Shown here: positions 18,009 through 25,427 of the stretch, in pieces
How the letters are laid out: each line of letters opens with the position of its first letter
How positions within the stretch are numbered: the stretch's first letter is position 1
Source of the DNA: Sutcliffiella horikoshii
Lineage (GTDB): Bacteria > Bacillota > Bacilli > Bacillales > Bacillaceae_I
Length of the DNA: 64,000 nt
Direction: 5' to 3'
NCBI RefSeq assembly: GCF_020524325.1
Contig: NZ_JAIVKY010000007.1
Coordinates: forward strand, 124,001-188,000
The notes under the pieces: model-generated
Database searches by the model: none
What the model was told of the DNA's origin: nothing
Seen by the model: the letters and a program-made list of their open reading frames with translations, nothing else
Made by a program: the position numbers and the translations under genes

Positions 18009-18022
18009 ACACACACATATAT

Positions 18023-18096
18023 AGGATTGTGACTGGTAATGCAGGCAAGACCTAATACGTTTACTCCCCTAAAGAGTAGCGTATTGGGTCTTTTTC
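18023..18096 (+). ncRNA. Ribonucleic antiterminator (RAT) site plus terminator, EIIA leader
   Basis: The RAT sequence at 18023-18054 (AGGATTGTGACTGG...GCAGGCAAGACCTA) is the binding site of BglG/SacT-type antiterminators. Its 3' end overlaps a terminator with stem AGACCTAATACG (18048-18059) and CGTATTGGGTCT (18080-18091) plus a T-run. Antiterminator binding would block the terminator. The 32-nt RAT is identical to that before sacP. Confidence 0.95.
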
Positions 18097-18133
18097 TATT
18101 TCCGCACAATTCCGACAATAGGAGGAAACACAT

Positions 18134-18643
18134 ATGTCATTTTTCAAAAAACTATTCGGCGGTAAAGAAGAAACCAAAACTGAAGAGATTCTAGTAGCAC
18201 CTATTACAGGAAAAATCGTTCCACTTGAAGAAGTTCCAGACCCTGTATTCGCGCAAAAAATGATGGGTGATGGCATCGCAATTGAACCCACAGAAGGAAC
18301 AGTTGTATCTCCAGTAAACGGAGAAATCGTTCAATTTTTCCCAACAAAACACGCGATCGGCATCAAGTCAGAAACTGGTGTGGAAGTACTGATCCACGTT
18401 GGTCTTGAAACAGTTGGCATGAAAGGGGAAGGTTTTGAAGGACTTGTGGAAGTCGGAGACAAAGTAAAAGTCGGCACGCCACTTTTAACATTTGATATCG
18501 ACCTTATTAATGAAAAAGCAAAAAGCATCGTCACACCTGTTATCCTGACAAACGGGGATATCATTGATACAGTGACAAAACATGCTGTAAAAACAGCAAC
18601 AAAAGGTGAAACAGCATTATTGGATTGGAATATTAAAGCGTAA
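18134..18643 (+). CDS. Stand-alone PTS EIIA, glucose family
   Basis: 169-residue EIIA-Glc domain protein that passes phosphate from HPr to EIIB domains. His73 (KHAIGIKS) and the phosphorylated His88 (VLIHVGLETV) are present. B. subtilis YpqE is a comparable stand-alone EIIA. Start ATG with AGGAGG. Because its leader carries the same RAT as sacP, it should be co-induced by sucrose and donate phosphate to SacP, which lacks an EIIA. It could also serve the EIICB at 6527. Confidence 0.93.
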   Translation: MSFFKKLFGGKEETKTEEILVAPITGKIVPLEEVPDPVFAQKMMGDGIAIEPTEGTVVSPVNGEIVQFFPTKHAIGIKSETGVEVLIHVGLETVGMKGEGFEGLVEVGDKVKVGTPLLTFDIDLINEKAKSIVTPVILTNGDIIDTVTKHAVKTATKGETALLDWNIKA

Positions 18644-18690
18644 ATTCCCCGTCGTCTCCGTGCTTTCTATTCGTGAAGCATGTAACTGCT

Positions 18691-18718
18691 TTGTATAGCC
18701 CCTTTGATTGGTTATAAT
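18691..18718 (+). promoter_or_regulatory. Sigma-A promoter for sacT
   Basis: TTGTAT, 16-bp spacer, TATAAT, about 43 bp before the sacT start. Confidence 0.65.
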
Positions 18719-18760
18719 AAGAAGTAAAATAGGGCGGTTTGTAAATGGGGAGAGACAAGA

Positions 18761-19585
18761 TTGAGAATAAGTAAAGTGTTAAACAATAACTCGGTTGTCG
18801 TCAAAGAGGATAATCAGGAAAAAATCGTGATGGGCCTTGGTGTCGGCTTCCAAAAGCGGAAGAACGATTTGGTAGACCGCAGTAAAATAGAAAAGATCTT
18901 TGTGATGAAAGAGGAAAGCGACAAGTTTCAAGAGTTGCTTTCCACTCTTCCTGTTGAGCATATAGATGTGGCAGAGGAAATTATCAGCTATGCAGAAGGT
19001 AAGCTGATGGTTCCTTTGAGCAATCACATCCACATTTCCTTAACAGACCATCTTTCTTTTGCAATTGAACGTTTGGAAAAAGGTTACACCATCCAGAATA
19101 AATTGCTCAACGAAATAAGAGTCCTCTATAGGCCAGAATTTGAGATCGGCCAATGGGCGCAAGGTTTGATCAAAGACCGGTTGGGCGTGAGCATCCCTGA
19201 TGATGAAGTGGGACATATTGCCCTTCATCTTCACACGGCGAAAATTGGCTCCAAAAGCATGGCAAACACGATGCAGCTGGCTTCCATTATCCGTGATGCG
19301 ATTGAGATTATCGAAAAGGAATTTGGTATAACGATTGAGGAAACATCCATCAATTATCAACGCTTGTTGACGCATTTAAGGTTTGCGATTAACCGTGTGG
19401 AAGAAGGGGAACCCTTTCACTCCATGGACCCTGAAATGCTAGAATTACTTCAGATGAAATTTGGGAAGGCATTTGGAACGGCGCAAAAAATCGCCGACTT
19501 TCTGGATGCAGAATATAACATTCATTTTCCTTTATCAGAAGTAGGATACATCACGCTCCATATCCAAAGGTTAACAGGGAAATAA
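18761..19585 (+). CDS. sacT: SacT/SacY-type transcriptional antiterminator
   Basis: 274 residues. The N-terminal RNA-binding CAT domain (about 1-55, ISKVLNNNSVVVKEDNQEK) is followed by two PTS regulation domains. Conserved PRD histidines are seen in SNHIHISLTDH, HIALHLHTAK and YITLHIQRL. It binds RAT hairpins and prevents termination when sucrose import leaves its PRDs in the active phosphorylation state. The start is TTG at 18761 with GGGGAGAG upstream. It is placed directly before sacP as in B. subtilis, and the two identical RATs nearby are its probable targets. Confidence 0.93.
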   Translation: MRISKVLNNNSVVVKEDNQEKIVMGLGVGFQKRKNDLVDRSKIEKIFVMKEESDKFQELLSTLPVEHIDVAEEIISYAEGKLMVPLSNHIHISLTDHLSFAIERLEKGYTIQNKLLNEIRVLYRPEFEIGQWAQGLIKDRLGVSIPDDEVGHIALHLHTAKIGSKSMANTMQLASIIRDAIEIIEKEFGITIEETSINYQRLLTHLRFAINRVEEGEPFHSMDPEMLELLQMKFGKAFGTAQKIADFLDAEYNIHFPLSEVGYITLHIQRLTGK

Positions 19586-19599
19586 GAAGCGTTGGACTG

Positions 19600-19628
19600 T
19601 TGACGAATTATGGCCGACTGGTTAAAAT
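19600..19628 (+). promoter_or_regulatory. Sigma-A promoter of the sacPA operon
   Basis: TTGACG, 17-bp spacer, TAAAAT. It lies just before the second RAT site and overlaps a cre site. Confidence 0.8.
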
Positions 19629-19641
19629 GAAAACGTATTCG
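19627..19641. promoter_or_regulatory. cre site at the sacP promoter
   Basis: ATGAAAACGTATTCG matches WTGNAANCGNWNNCW at 14 of 15 positions. It starts inside the -10 box and extends over the likely transcription start, a repressing position for CcpA. Confidence 0.75.
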
Positions 19642-19656
19642 CTAACAAGTATATAC

Positions 19657-19748
19657 AGGATTGTGACTGGTAATGCAGGCAAGACCTAAAACAGGCAAGG
19701 ACGTAGGGACCACTCTACCTTCTTGCAGGTTTTAGGTCTTTTGTTTTT
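19657..19748 (+). ncRNA. RAT site plus terminator, sacP leader
   Basis: The RAT at 19657-19688 is identical over 32 nt to that before the EIIA gene. It overlaps a terminator with a perfect 12-bp outer stem AAGACCTAAAAC (19681-19692) / GTTTTAGGTCTT (19729-19740), an inner hairpin and a T-rich tail. Confidence 0.95.
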
Positions 19749-19788
19749 GGTTTTGAAGTTAGGTTGCGGAGGGGCTGTATTTCCAATA

Positions 19789-19917
19789 ATGGATAAATGG
19801 TCGGTTAGGGTGGATAAAACAATTTTACAATGGATAAATGGGTCTTTAGCGTGGATAAATCCCACTTACAATGGATAAATCCCACTTACAATGGATAAAT
19901 CACATTTACAATGGATA
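19789..19917. repeat. 20/21-bp-period array (TGGATAAAT type) in the sacP leader
   Basis: TGGATA occurs at 19790, 19811, 19831, 19852, 19872, 19892 and 19912 (spacings 21, 20, 21, 20, 20, 20). On the other strand the units read TTATCCANN; two of them (TTATCCACC, TTATCCACG) differ from the DnaA box TTATCCACA at one base. The array lies in the transcribed leader between the regulatory terminator and sacP. Confidence 0.88.
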
Positions 19918-20023
19918 TGTCAAAATTCACCCTGATTCTTCTGCCGAAGCTAGCGAAAAAAGGTAAAAATCAACCTGATTTCACTTAAATGAATAAAACA
20001 AATAGGAAAAAGAGGTGCTCATA

Positions 20024-21409
20024 ATGAATTATAACAAGATAGCGAAAGACTTGATTCCGCTCCTTGGTGGAGCAGACAATGTCATCAGTGCCACACACTG
20101 CGCGACTCGTCTAAGACTTGTTTTAAAAGATGATGAACTAGCAACAGCAAATCGTGACCAAATAGAGGAGCTTGATGGAGTGAAAGGGGCATTTGCCAGG
20201 TCCGGACAGTTCCAAGTTATTTTCGGCACAGGAATTGTAAATAAAGTATACGGCGAATTTGCAGAAGAAGTTGGACTTAAGGAAAAGGACACTCAAGACC
20301 ATGCAGAAGCAGCGAAAAAGAAGATGAACCCGTTCGCGCGTTTCGCGAGAACACTGTCTAACATTTTCGTTCCAATCATCCCTGCCATCGTGGCAAGCGG
20401 TCTACTAATGGGGCTGCTGGGAATGGTGACAACATTCGGCTGGGTCGCGGATGACAGCTCCCTTGTGAAAATGCTGAATATGTTCTCCAGCGCAGCTTTC
20501 ATCATTCTCCCGATTTTGCTAGGTTATAGTGCGGCAAAAGAATTCGGAGGAAACTCGTTCCTTGGGGCAGTTGTCGGCGGAATCATGACACACCCTGATC
20601 TGCTGAATCCTTGGGGACTTGCGGAAGCTAACCCGGAATACATGGATTTCATGGGACTTGATGTCGCACTGATTGGCTATCAAGGTACTGTTGTTCCGGT
20701 TCTTTTAGCAGTATTTGTAATGAGCATCATTGAGAAAAATTTACGAAAAATCGTACCAAGCGCAGTAGATTTACTTGTAACGCCATTTGTGACCGTTATC
20801 TTGACTGGTTTTATCACGCTACTTGCAATCGGGCCATTAGGAAATGCCATCGGTTCAGGTATCACAGTTGTGCTTAACTTTGTTTATGACTACGGAAGTG
20901 TCTTTGCCGGTCTTATTTTTGGCGGATTGTACTCCCTGATTGTAATCACAGGTGTCCACCACAGTTTCCATGCTATTGAAGCAGGACTTTTAGCAGAACT
21001 GGGCTTCAACTATCTCTTACCGATCTGGTCCATGGCAAATGTAGCTCAAGGTGGAGCGGGACTAGCTGTTTACTTTTTAGCAAAACGGGCGAAAACGAAA
21101 GAACTTGCATTGCCGGCAGCACTTTCAGCTTTCCTTGGTATTACAGAACCGGTAATCTTCGGGGTTAACTTAAGATATCGTAAGCCATTTATCGGAGCGG
21201 CCATTGGTGGCGCGTTAGGTGGAGCATATGTCGTGTTTACCAATGTTGTTGCGAACGCATACGGTTTGACAGGTATTCCGATGATCGCCATCCTTGTGGA
21301 GTTTGGAACTGTCAATGTCGTGAACTATCTGATTGGTTTCGCCATCGCGGTAGTAGGTGCCTTCATCGCAACATGGTTCATGGGCATTAAGGAAGACGAG
21401 GTAAAGTAA
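20024..21409 (+). CDS. sacP: Sucrose-specific PTS permease EIIBC
   Basis: 461 residues, the same length as B. subtilis SacP. The N-terminal EIIB domain has phosphorylation site Cys26 in HCATRLRL. A flexible linker near 85-100 leads to a membrane EIIC domain of about ten segments, with GITEPVIFGVNLRY. It imports sucrose as sucrose-6-phosphate and has no EIIA domain. The ATG at 20024 has AGAGGTG upstream; a GTG at 20015 overlaps that site. It is controlled by promoter, cre, RAT and SacT. A repeat element separates it from the fructokinase gene. Confidence 0.95.
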   Translation: MNYNKIAKDLIPLLGGADNVISATHCATRLRLVLKDDELATANRDQIEELDGVKGAFARSGQFQVIFGTGIVNKVYGEFAEEVGLKEKDTQDHAEAAKKKMNPFARFARTLSNIFVPIIPAIVASGLLMGLLGMVTTFGWVADDSSLVKMLNMFSSAAFIILPILLGYSAAKEFGGNSFLGAVVGGIMTHPDLLNPWGLAEANPEYMDFMGLDVALIGYQGTVVPVLLAVFVMSIIEKNLRKIVPSAVDLLVTPFVTVILTGFITLLAIGPLGNAIGSGITVVLNFVYDYGSVFAGLIFGGLYSLIVITGVHHSFHAIEAGLLAELGFNYLLPIWSMANVAQGGAGLAVYFLAKRAKTKELALPAALSAFLGITEPVIFGVNLRYRKPFIGAAIGGALGGAYVVFTNVVANAYGLTGIPMIAILVEFGTVNVVNYLIGFAIAVVGAFIATWFMGIKEDEVK

Positions 21410-21425
21410 GATTCGGTTTAACACC

Positions 21426-21553
21426 GCTGTTGCTTTCCGCAAATGGCTTCGCTTTCCGCGGGGCGTGTGCTTGAGCCTCCTCACTTCGTTGCGGGGTCTC
21501 AACCTACCGCTACCTCCCGCCGGAGTCTCCGCCTTTTGCTCCAAGCAACAGCT
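21426..21553 (-). repeat. ~130-bp palindromic intergenic element, copy 4, inside the sac operon
   Basis: Reverse copy with perfect 10-bp outer arms GCTGTTGCTT (21426-21435) and AAGCAACAGC (21544-21553). The core contains GAGCCTCCTCACTTCGTTGC. It lies between sacP and the fructokinase gene. Confidence 0.92.
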
Positions 21554-21604
21554 ATAAAATTTTCGATGACAGTAACCATTTTAAAATAAAGGAGGAACCA
21601 TCCC

Positions 21605-22549
21605 ATGAAAAAAGGAATCATCTCACTGGGTGAAGCACTGATAGATTTCATCCCACTAGATGCAGACAATATCACCTATCAAAAAAGTCCAGGCGGAGCA
21701 CCGGCAAACGTAGCAGTCGGGGTTGCACGACTTCAGGCTAAATCCACTTTTATCGGGAAAGTTGGAAACGACGTACTCGGAAGGTTCTTGCAAAAGACGC
21801 TGGCAGACTACGGAGTCAACACAAGCTCGATGTTGTTAACAGACGACATCCGCACAGGAGTTGTATTCGTCACATTAGAAAATGGAGAACGCAGTTTTGA
21901 CTTCTATATCAAACCAAGTGCAGACCGCTTTTTAACAGAAGAAGAGATCGACGAGAAACTTTTTGATGAAAATAAAATATTGCATTTCGGTTCCATTTCC
22001 CTAATAAGCGAGCCAACAAGAAGTGCCACCATCAAAGCGGTGAAGCTCGCAAAAGATAAAGGCATGACAGTCTCCTACGATCCGAATTTACGCCTTGGCC
22101 TGTGGGACAGTGAGGAAGCGGCAAAAGACCAGATTATTTCCATGCTTCCATATGTCGATATTTTAAAAATATCCGAGGAAGAACTAGAGTTCATTACTGG
22201 TGAAAAGGATATTGAAAAAGGAGCAGAAAAGCTTGCTGCCTACGAGGTCCCTCTTTTACTTGTAACACTTGGTTCAGAAGGCAGTTACGTTTTCACTCGT
22301 GAAGGCCATCAGCATGTGCCGGCACGAAAGGTGACAACAGTGGATACAACAGGAGCTGGGGATGCATTTGTCTCTGGAATTCTATATATGGCAAACGAGT
22401 GGAATGGAGATATCTCCACCATTACACTTGTAAAAGCCGTCGAAATGGCGACTTTCGCTAGTGTTTCTGGATCTCTAGCTGCCTCTGAAAAAGGTGCGAT
22501 GACAGCCCTCCCTTCATTAGAGCAGGTTCAATTAATCTTAAGTAAATAA
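21605..22549 (+). CDS. Fructokinase (PfkB/ribokinase family)
   Basis: 314-residue PfkB-family sugar kinase. The N-terminal substrate lid region has SPGGAPANVAVG near 33. The C-terminal PfkB signature DTTGAGDAFVSG near 248 carries the catalytic Asp and anion hole. It would phosphorylate fructose released by sucrose-6-phosphate hydrolase (SacA). AGGAGGAAC precedes the ATG. It lies between sacP and sacA (15 bp before sacA), a gene that B. subtilis sacPA does not contain at this place. Confidence 0.9.
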   Translation: MKKGIISLGEALIDFIPLDADNITYQKSPGGAPANVAVGVARLQAKSTFIGKVGNDVLGRFLQKTLADYGVNTSSMLLTDDIRTGVVFVTLENGERSFDFYIKPSADRFLTEEEIDEKLFDENKILHFGSISLISEPTRSATIKAVKLAKDKGMTVSYDPNLRLGLWDSEEAAKDQIISMLPYVDILKISEEELEFITGEKDIEKGAEKLAAYEVPLLLVTLGSEGSYVFTREGHQHVPARKVTTVDTTGAGDAFVSGILYMANEWNGDISTITLVKAVEMATFASVSGSLAASEKGAMTALPSLEQVQLILSK

Positions 22550-22564
22550 AGGAGTTTTTCTTTT

Positions 22565-24013
22565 ATGACAGAAAGAGAGCAAGAGCTTATTAGACTTGCA
22601 AAGGAAGAAGTGGAGAAAAATAAAGAGGTCGTCGAAAGCGCCCCTTACCGTTTACGCTATCACCTCATGCCACCTGTCGGCTTGTTGAATGATCCAAACG
22701 GCTTTATCCAGTGGAACGGCACGTACCATCTTTTCTATCAATGGATGCCATTCAAAACAGGTCATGGAGCTAAATTTTGGGGGCATTATTCCTCTAAAGA
22801 TCTCGTTAATTGGAAGCATGAGCCGATTGCCTTGGCTCCTAGCGAATGGTTTGAGAAGAATGGATGCTACTCTGGAAGTGCCATCGAGCATGACGGGAAG
22901 ATGGTCCTCTTTTACACAGGAAATGTAAAGGATGCCGATGGGAACCGTGAAACATACCAATGCATGGCCGTTTCAGAAGATGGGGTGACATTTGATAAAA
23001 GAGGTCCAGTAGTGGAGCTGCCAGAAGAATATACTGCCCATTTCCGCGATCCCAAGGTGTGGAAGAAGGGTGCGGACTGGTACATGGTTGTTGGAGCGCA
23101 AAGTAAGGATTTGACAGGGAAAGTGGCTCTGCTGCGGTCATCTGATTTACAAGAATGGGAGCATCTTGGTGCTATTGCCGGTTCTAGTATGAATGGTTTA
23201 GGAGAATTCGGTTATATGTGGGAGTGCCCTGATTTGTTTGAACTTGGTGATGTGGACGTACTTATCGCTTCCCCTCAAGGCTTGGAAGCGGAAGGTATGA
23301 AATATCAAAATGTATACCAGGCGGGCTATTTTAGCGGAAAGCTTGATTACGAGACTGCTTCGTTTAAACACGATGATTTTGTCGAACTGGATCGTGGATT
23401 TGAGTTCTATGCTCCCCAAACCACTTTGGATGAGAAGGGCCGCCGCTTAATGGTCGGCTGGATGGGCGTACCAGAGCAAGACGAGGACAAGCATCCGACC
23501 ATTGCCCACATGTGGATACATGCGTTAACTTTGCCGCGTGAATTGAAGTGGATTGATGGGAAGTTGTTGCAGGTGCCGGCGGAAGAGTTGGCTCTTCTGA
23601 GAAAAGAACAGCTTGTTGAAAAAAGTGAGTTGTTGCTTTCTGATGACGGAGTTGTATTGGATATTAGGGAGAGTAAAGCATTCGAGATGAGCTTTTCTTT
23701 TGAAAAGGGTGTATCATCATTTGAGCTGGAGCTGAGCGATACTGTCAAGTTGAATTTTGACGCTTCTTCTCGTGTGTTTTCCCTTCGACGTAAGAGTTTT
23801 GTTACAGAAGAATGGGAAAGTAGGAGCTGTAGTTTGCAAGTCTTAACTGAGCTGCAAGCATACGTAGATACATCCTCCATAGAAGTGTTCTTGAACGGTG
23901 GGGAAGAGGTATTTACTGCACGGATATTCCCGGATGGAGCTGTTCCCGAGATGGTAACCGTGGCTGGTAATGGTACGATTGGAGAGTTGAGAGTTTGGGA
24001 GTTATCAGGTTAA
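22565..24013 (+). CDS. sacA: Sucrose-6-phosphate hydrolase (GH32)
   Basis: 482-residue family 32 glycoside hydrolase, cytoplasmic (no signal peptide). Motifs: LLNDPNGF with the nucleophile Asp43, FRDPKV with the stabilising Asp, and ECPDLFEL with the acid/base Glu. A C-terminal beta-sandwich follows (about 350-482). It cleaves sucrose-6-phosphate from SacP into glucose-6-phosphate and fructose. It is the last gene of the sucrose operon, with AAGGAG upstream. Confidence 0.95.
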   Translation: MTEREQELIRLAKEEVEKNKEVVESAPYRLRYHLMPPVGLLNDPNGFIQWNGTYHLFYQWMPFKTGHGAKFWGHYSSKDLVNWKHEPIALAPSEWFEKNGCYSGSAIEHDGKMVLFYTGNVKDADGNRETYQCMAVSEDGVTFDKRGPVVELPEEYTAHFRDPKVWKKGADWYMVVGAQSKDLTGKVALLRSSDLQEWEHLGAIAGSSMNGLGEFGYMWECPDLFELGDVDVLIASPQGLEAEGMKYQNVYQAGYFSGKLDYETASFKHDDFVELDRGFEFYAPQTTLDEKGRRLMVGWMGVPEQDEDKHPTIAHMWIHALTLPRELKWIDGKLLQVPAEELALLRKEQLVEKSELLLSDDGVVLDIRESKAFEMSFSFEKGVSSFELELSDTVKLNFDASSRVFSLRRKSFVTEEWESRSCSLQVLTELQAYVDTSSIEVFLNGGEEVFTARIFPDGAVPEMVTVAGNGTIGELRVWELSG

Positions 24014-24041
24014 ATTAGTCCGTTTTAACGGATTGGTGAAA

Positions 24042-24191
24042 GATGAAGACATTTTCAAGAGAAAAAGCGGTCTGAGAGTGTCTTCATATATTGGATGAAG
24101 ACACTTTCATCCGAAAAACCAACATGAGAGTGTCTTCATAGGTCGAATGAAGACACTTTCCCCCAAAAAACTAGCGTGAGATTGTCTTCAT
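24042..24191. repeat. 52-bp tandem array B (three units)
   Basis: Units start at 24042, 24094 and 24146, exactly 52 bp apart. They have the same ATGAAGAC and GTCTTCAT arms at the same unit positions as array A, but the sequence between the arms differs. Confidence 0.93.
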
Positions 24192-24281
24192 CACCTCCAG
24201 TAGTCGTCAAACTCGTATTTCCACTGCATCTAAATTCTTAAGTTCTCCAATGTATTAGATAAAAACTATATGGAATGCTAA

Positions 24282-24318
24282 AGAGAAGCCTAGATATAAA
24301 ATAGGGCTTCTCTATTTG
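24282..24318 (+). terminator. Terminator downstream of the sac operon
   Basis: Stem AGAGAAGCC / GGCTTCTCT with a 14-nt loop, followed by ATTTGCTTTT. Confidence 0.8.
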
Positions 24319-24376
24319 CTTTTCAAATAGGCAAAAGGTCCCGCAATCCCCACATTGAAAAAAGGAGGCGCCAACC

Positions 24377-24850
24377 ATGGAATTAGTGATTTATCTCATA
24401 CTCACTTGGTTCATTGCGACCTATTTCTTCTTCCAAAAGAAGCGTCTACTATTCATAGAGAACCTTATGCTCTTTCTGTTATTCCTTTTTATCAACAAAT
24501 GCGTACTGACGATGATCAGCATGAATTTAAGTCTTATTATGTACAGCAAGGAACCGCATTTGTTTCTGTGCTTTTGGCTGCAACGGAATATTATTTTCCC
24601 AGTGATTCTTCTCATTTTCGTAAATGGTGTGTTCACGAAGTCGATTGGCAAAAAGGTTACGGGAGGCTTGTTCACAATAATCGTTATTTTGTTGACCGAG
24701 GCGTTGGCTATTCATTTCTCCATCATACTCTACCATATGTGGTCATTTTTTATCTCATTTGTGGTCGCTGCCTGTTACCTCCTTATTGCCTTGGGAATTT
24801 CGACGTTTTACCGCCGATTGTTAACAAAAGAAGGGATAGTGAACTTTTAA
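24377..24850 (+). CDS. Multi-pass membrane protein of unknown function (first of a pair)
   Basis: 157 residues with about five hydrophobic segments and basic interhelical loops (QKKR, KSIGKK, RRLL). I see no catalytic motif. AAGGAGG precedes the ATG. The stop codon lies one base before the ATG of the next membrane-protein gene, so the two are probably translationally coupled. No family recognised with confidence. Confidence 0.65.
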   Translation: MELVIYLILTWFIATYFFFQKKRLLFIENLMLFLLFLFINKCVLTMISMNLSLIMYSKEPHLFLCFWLQRNIIFPVILLIFVNGVFTKSIGKKVTGGLFTIIVILLTEALAIHFSIILYHMWSFFISFVVAACYLLIALGISTFYRRLLTKEGIVNF

Positions 24851-24851
24851 A

Positions 24852-25382
24852 ATGGAACCAACACCCACTATCAACTATGATTTTTATTTTAACTCTAATG
24901 AATGGTTCATCCTTGCATCCCTGCTAGCTGGCTATGTACTCATTTTCTTTTTGCCAAAAAGATTTCCTTTACCATTATCTCTCCTGTTTATCATAATTGG
25001 GATCAACAGCGGCATTGTGTTCGATCATACCATCAGCATCCCGCCTTTTGATTTTTACGATGTAAATGACAGTTCGTATTTTGAGTTGTTCGATTTTCTC
25101 TCCTATATCCAGTATGGACCGTATGGTTACCTGTTCTTCTACTTGCACAGCTACCTCAAAATCAAGGGGTATTTTAATATGCTTTATATTGTCATGTGGT
25201 CGATTATTGCGATGTTCACGGAGGCAATCGCTACATATTTTGGAGTCTTTCATTATAAAGAGGGGTATGTGTTTATCTTTTCATATCCGTTCTATTTTTA
25301 CATTCAAACAATCACCCTCGCCCTTTATCTTTACATCATGAAAATCACTAAGCTTCCAGAAAAATACCCTCCACACCAATGA
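24852..25382 (+). CDS. Multi-pass membrane protein of unknown function (second of a pair)
   Basis: 176 residues with about six hydrophobic segments, rich in Phe and Tyr. It recalls the CBO0543-type membrane proteins of Firmicutes, but that assignment is tentative. Translation probably depends on the upstream gene, whose stop lies one base before this ATG; AGAAGGGAT lies inside that gene's end. The final codons overlap the terminator stem. Confidence 0.62.
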   Translation: MEPTPTINYDFYFNSNEWFILASLLAGYVLIFFLPKRFPLPLSLLFIIIGINSGIVFDHTISIPPFDFYDVNDSSYFELFDFLSYIQYGPYGYLFFYLHSYLKIKGYFNMLYIVMWSIIAMFTEAIATYFGVFHYKEGYVFIFSYPFYFYIQTITLALYLYIMKITKLPEKYPPHQ

Positions 25383-25402
25383 CAAGTGTAGAGGGTGATT
25401 TT
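25366..25402. terminator. Terminator between convergent genes
   Basis: Stem ACCCTCCACAC / GTGTAGAGGGT (one mismatch), then a T-rich tail. It includes the stop codon of the upstream membrane-protein gene. Confidence 0.85.
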
Positions 25403-25427
25403 TTGTGCCCGGCATAGACCCGGTCAA

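Noticed and set aside
24355-24927. 190-residue open frame overlapping the membrane-protein gene
   Set aside because: It is a shifted-frame shadow. The overlapping frame starting at 24377 has AAGGAGG, membrane segments and coupling to the next gene.
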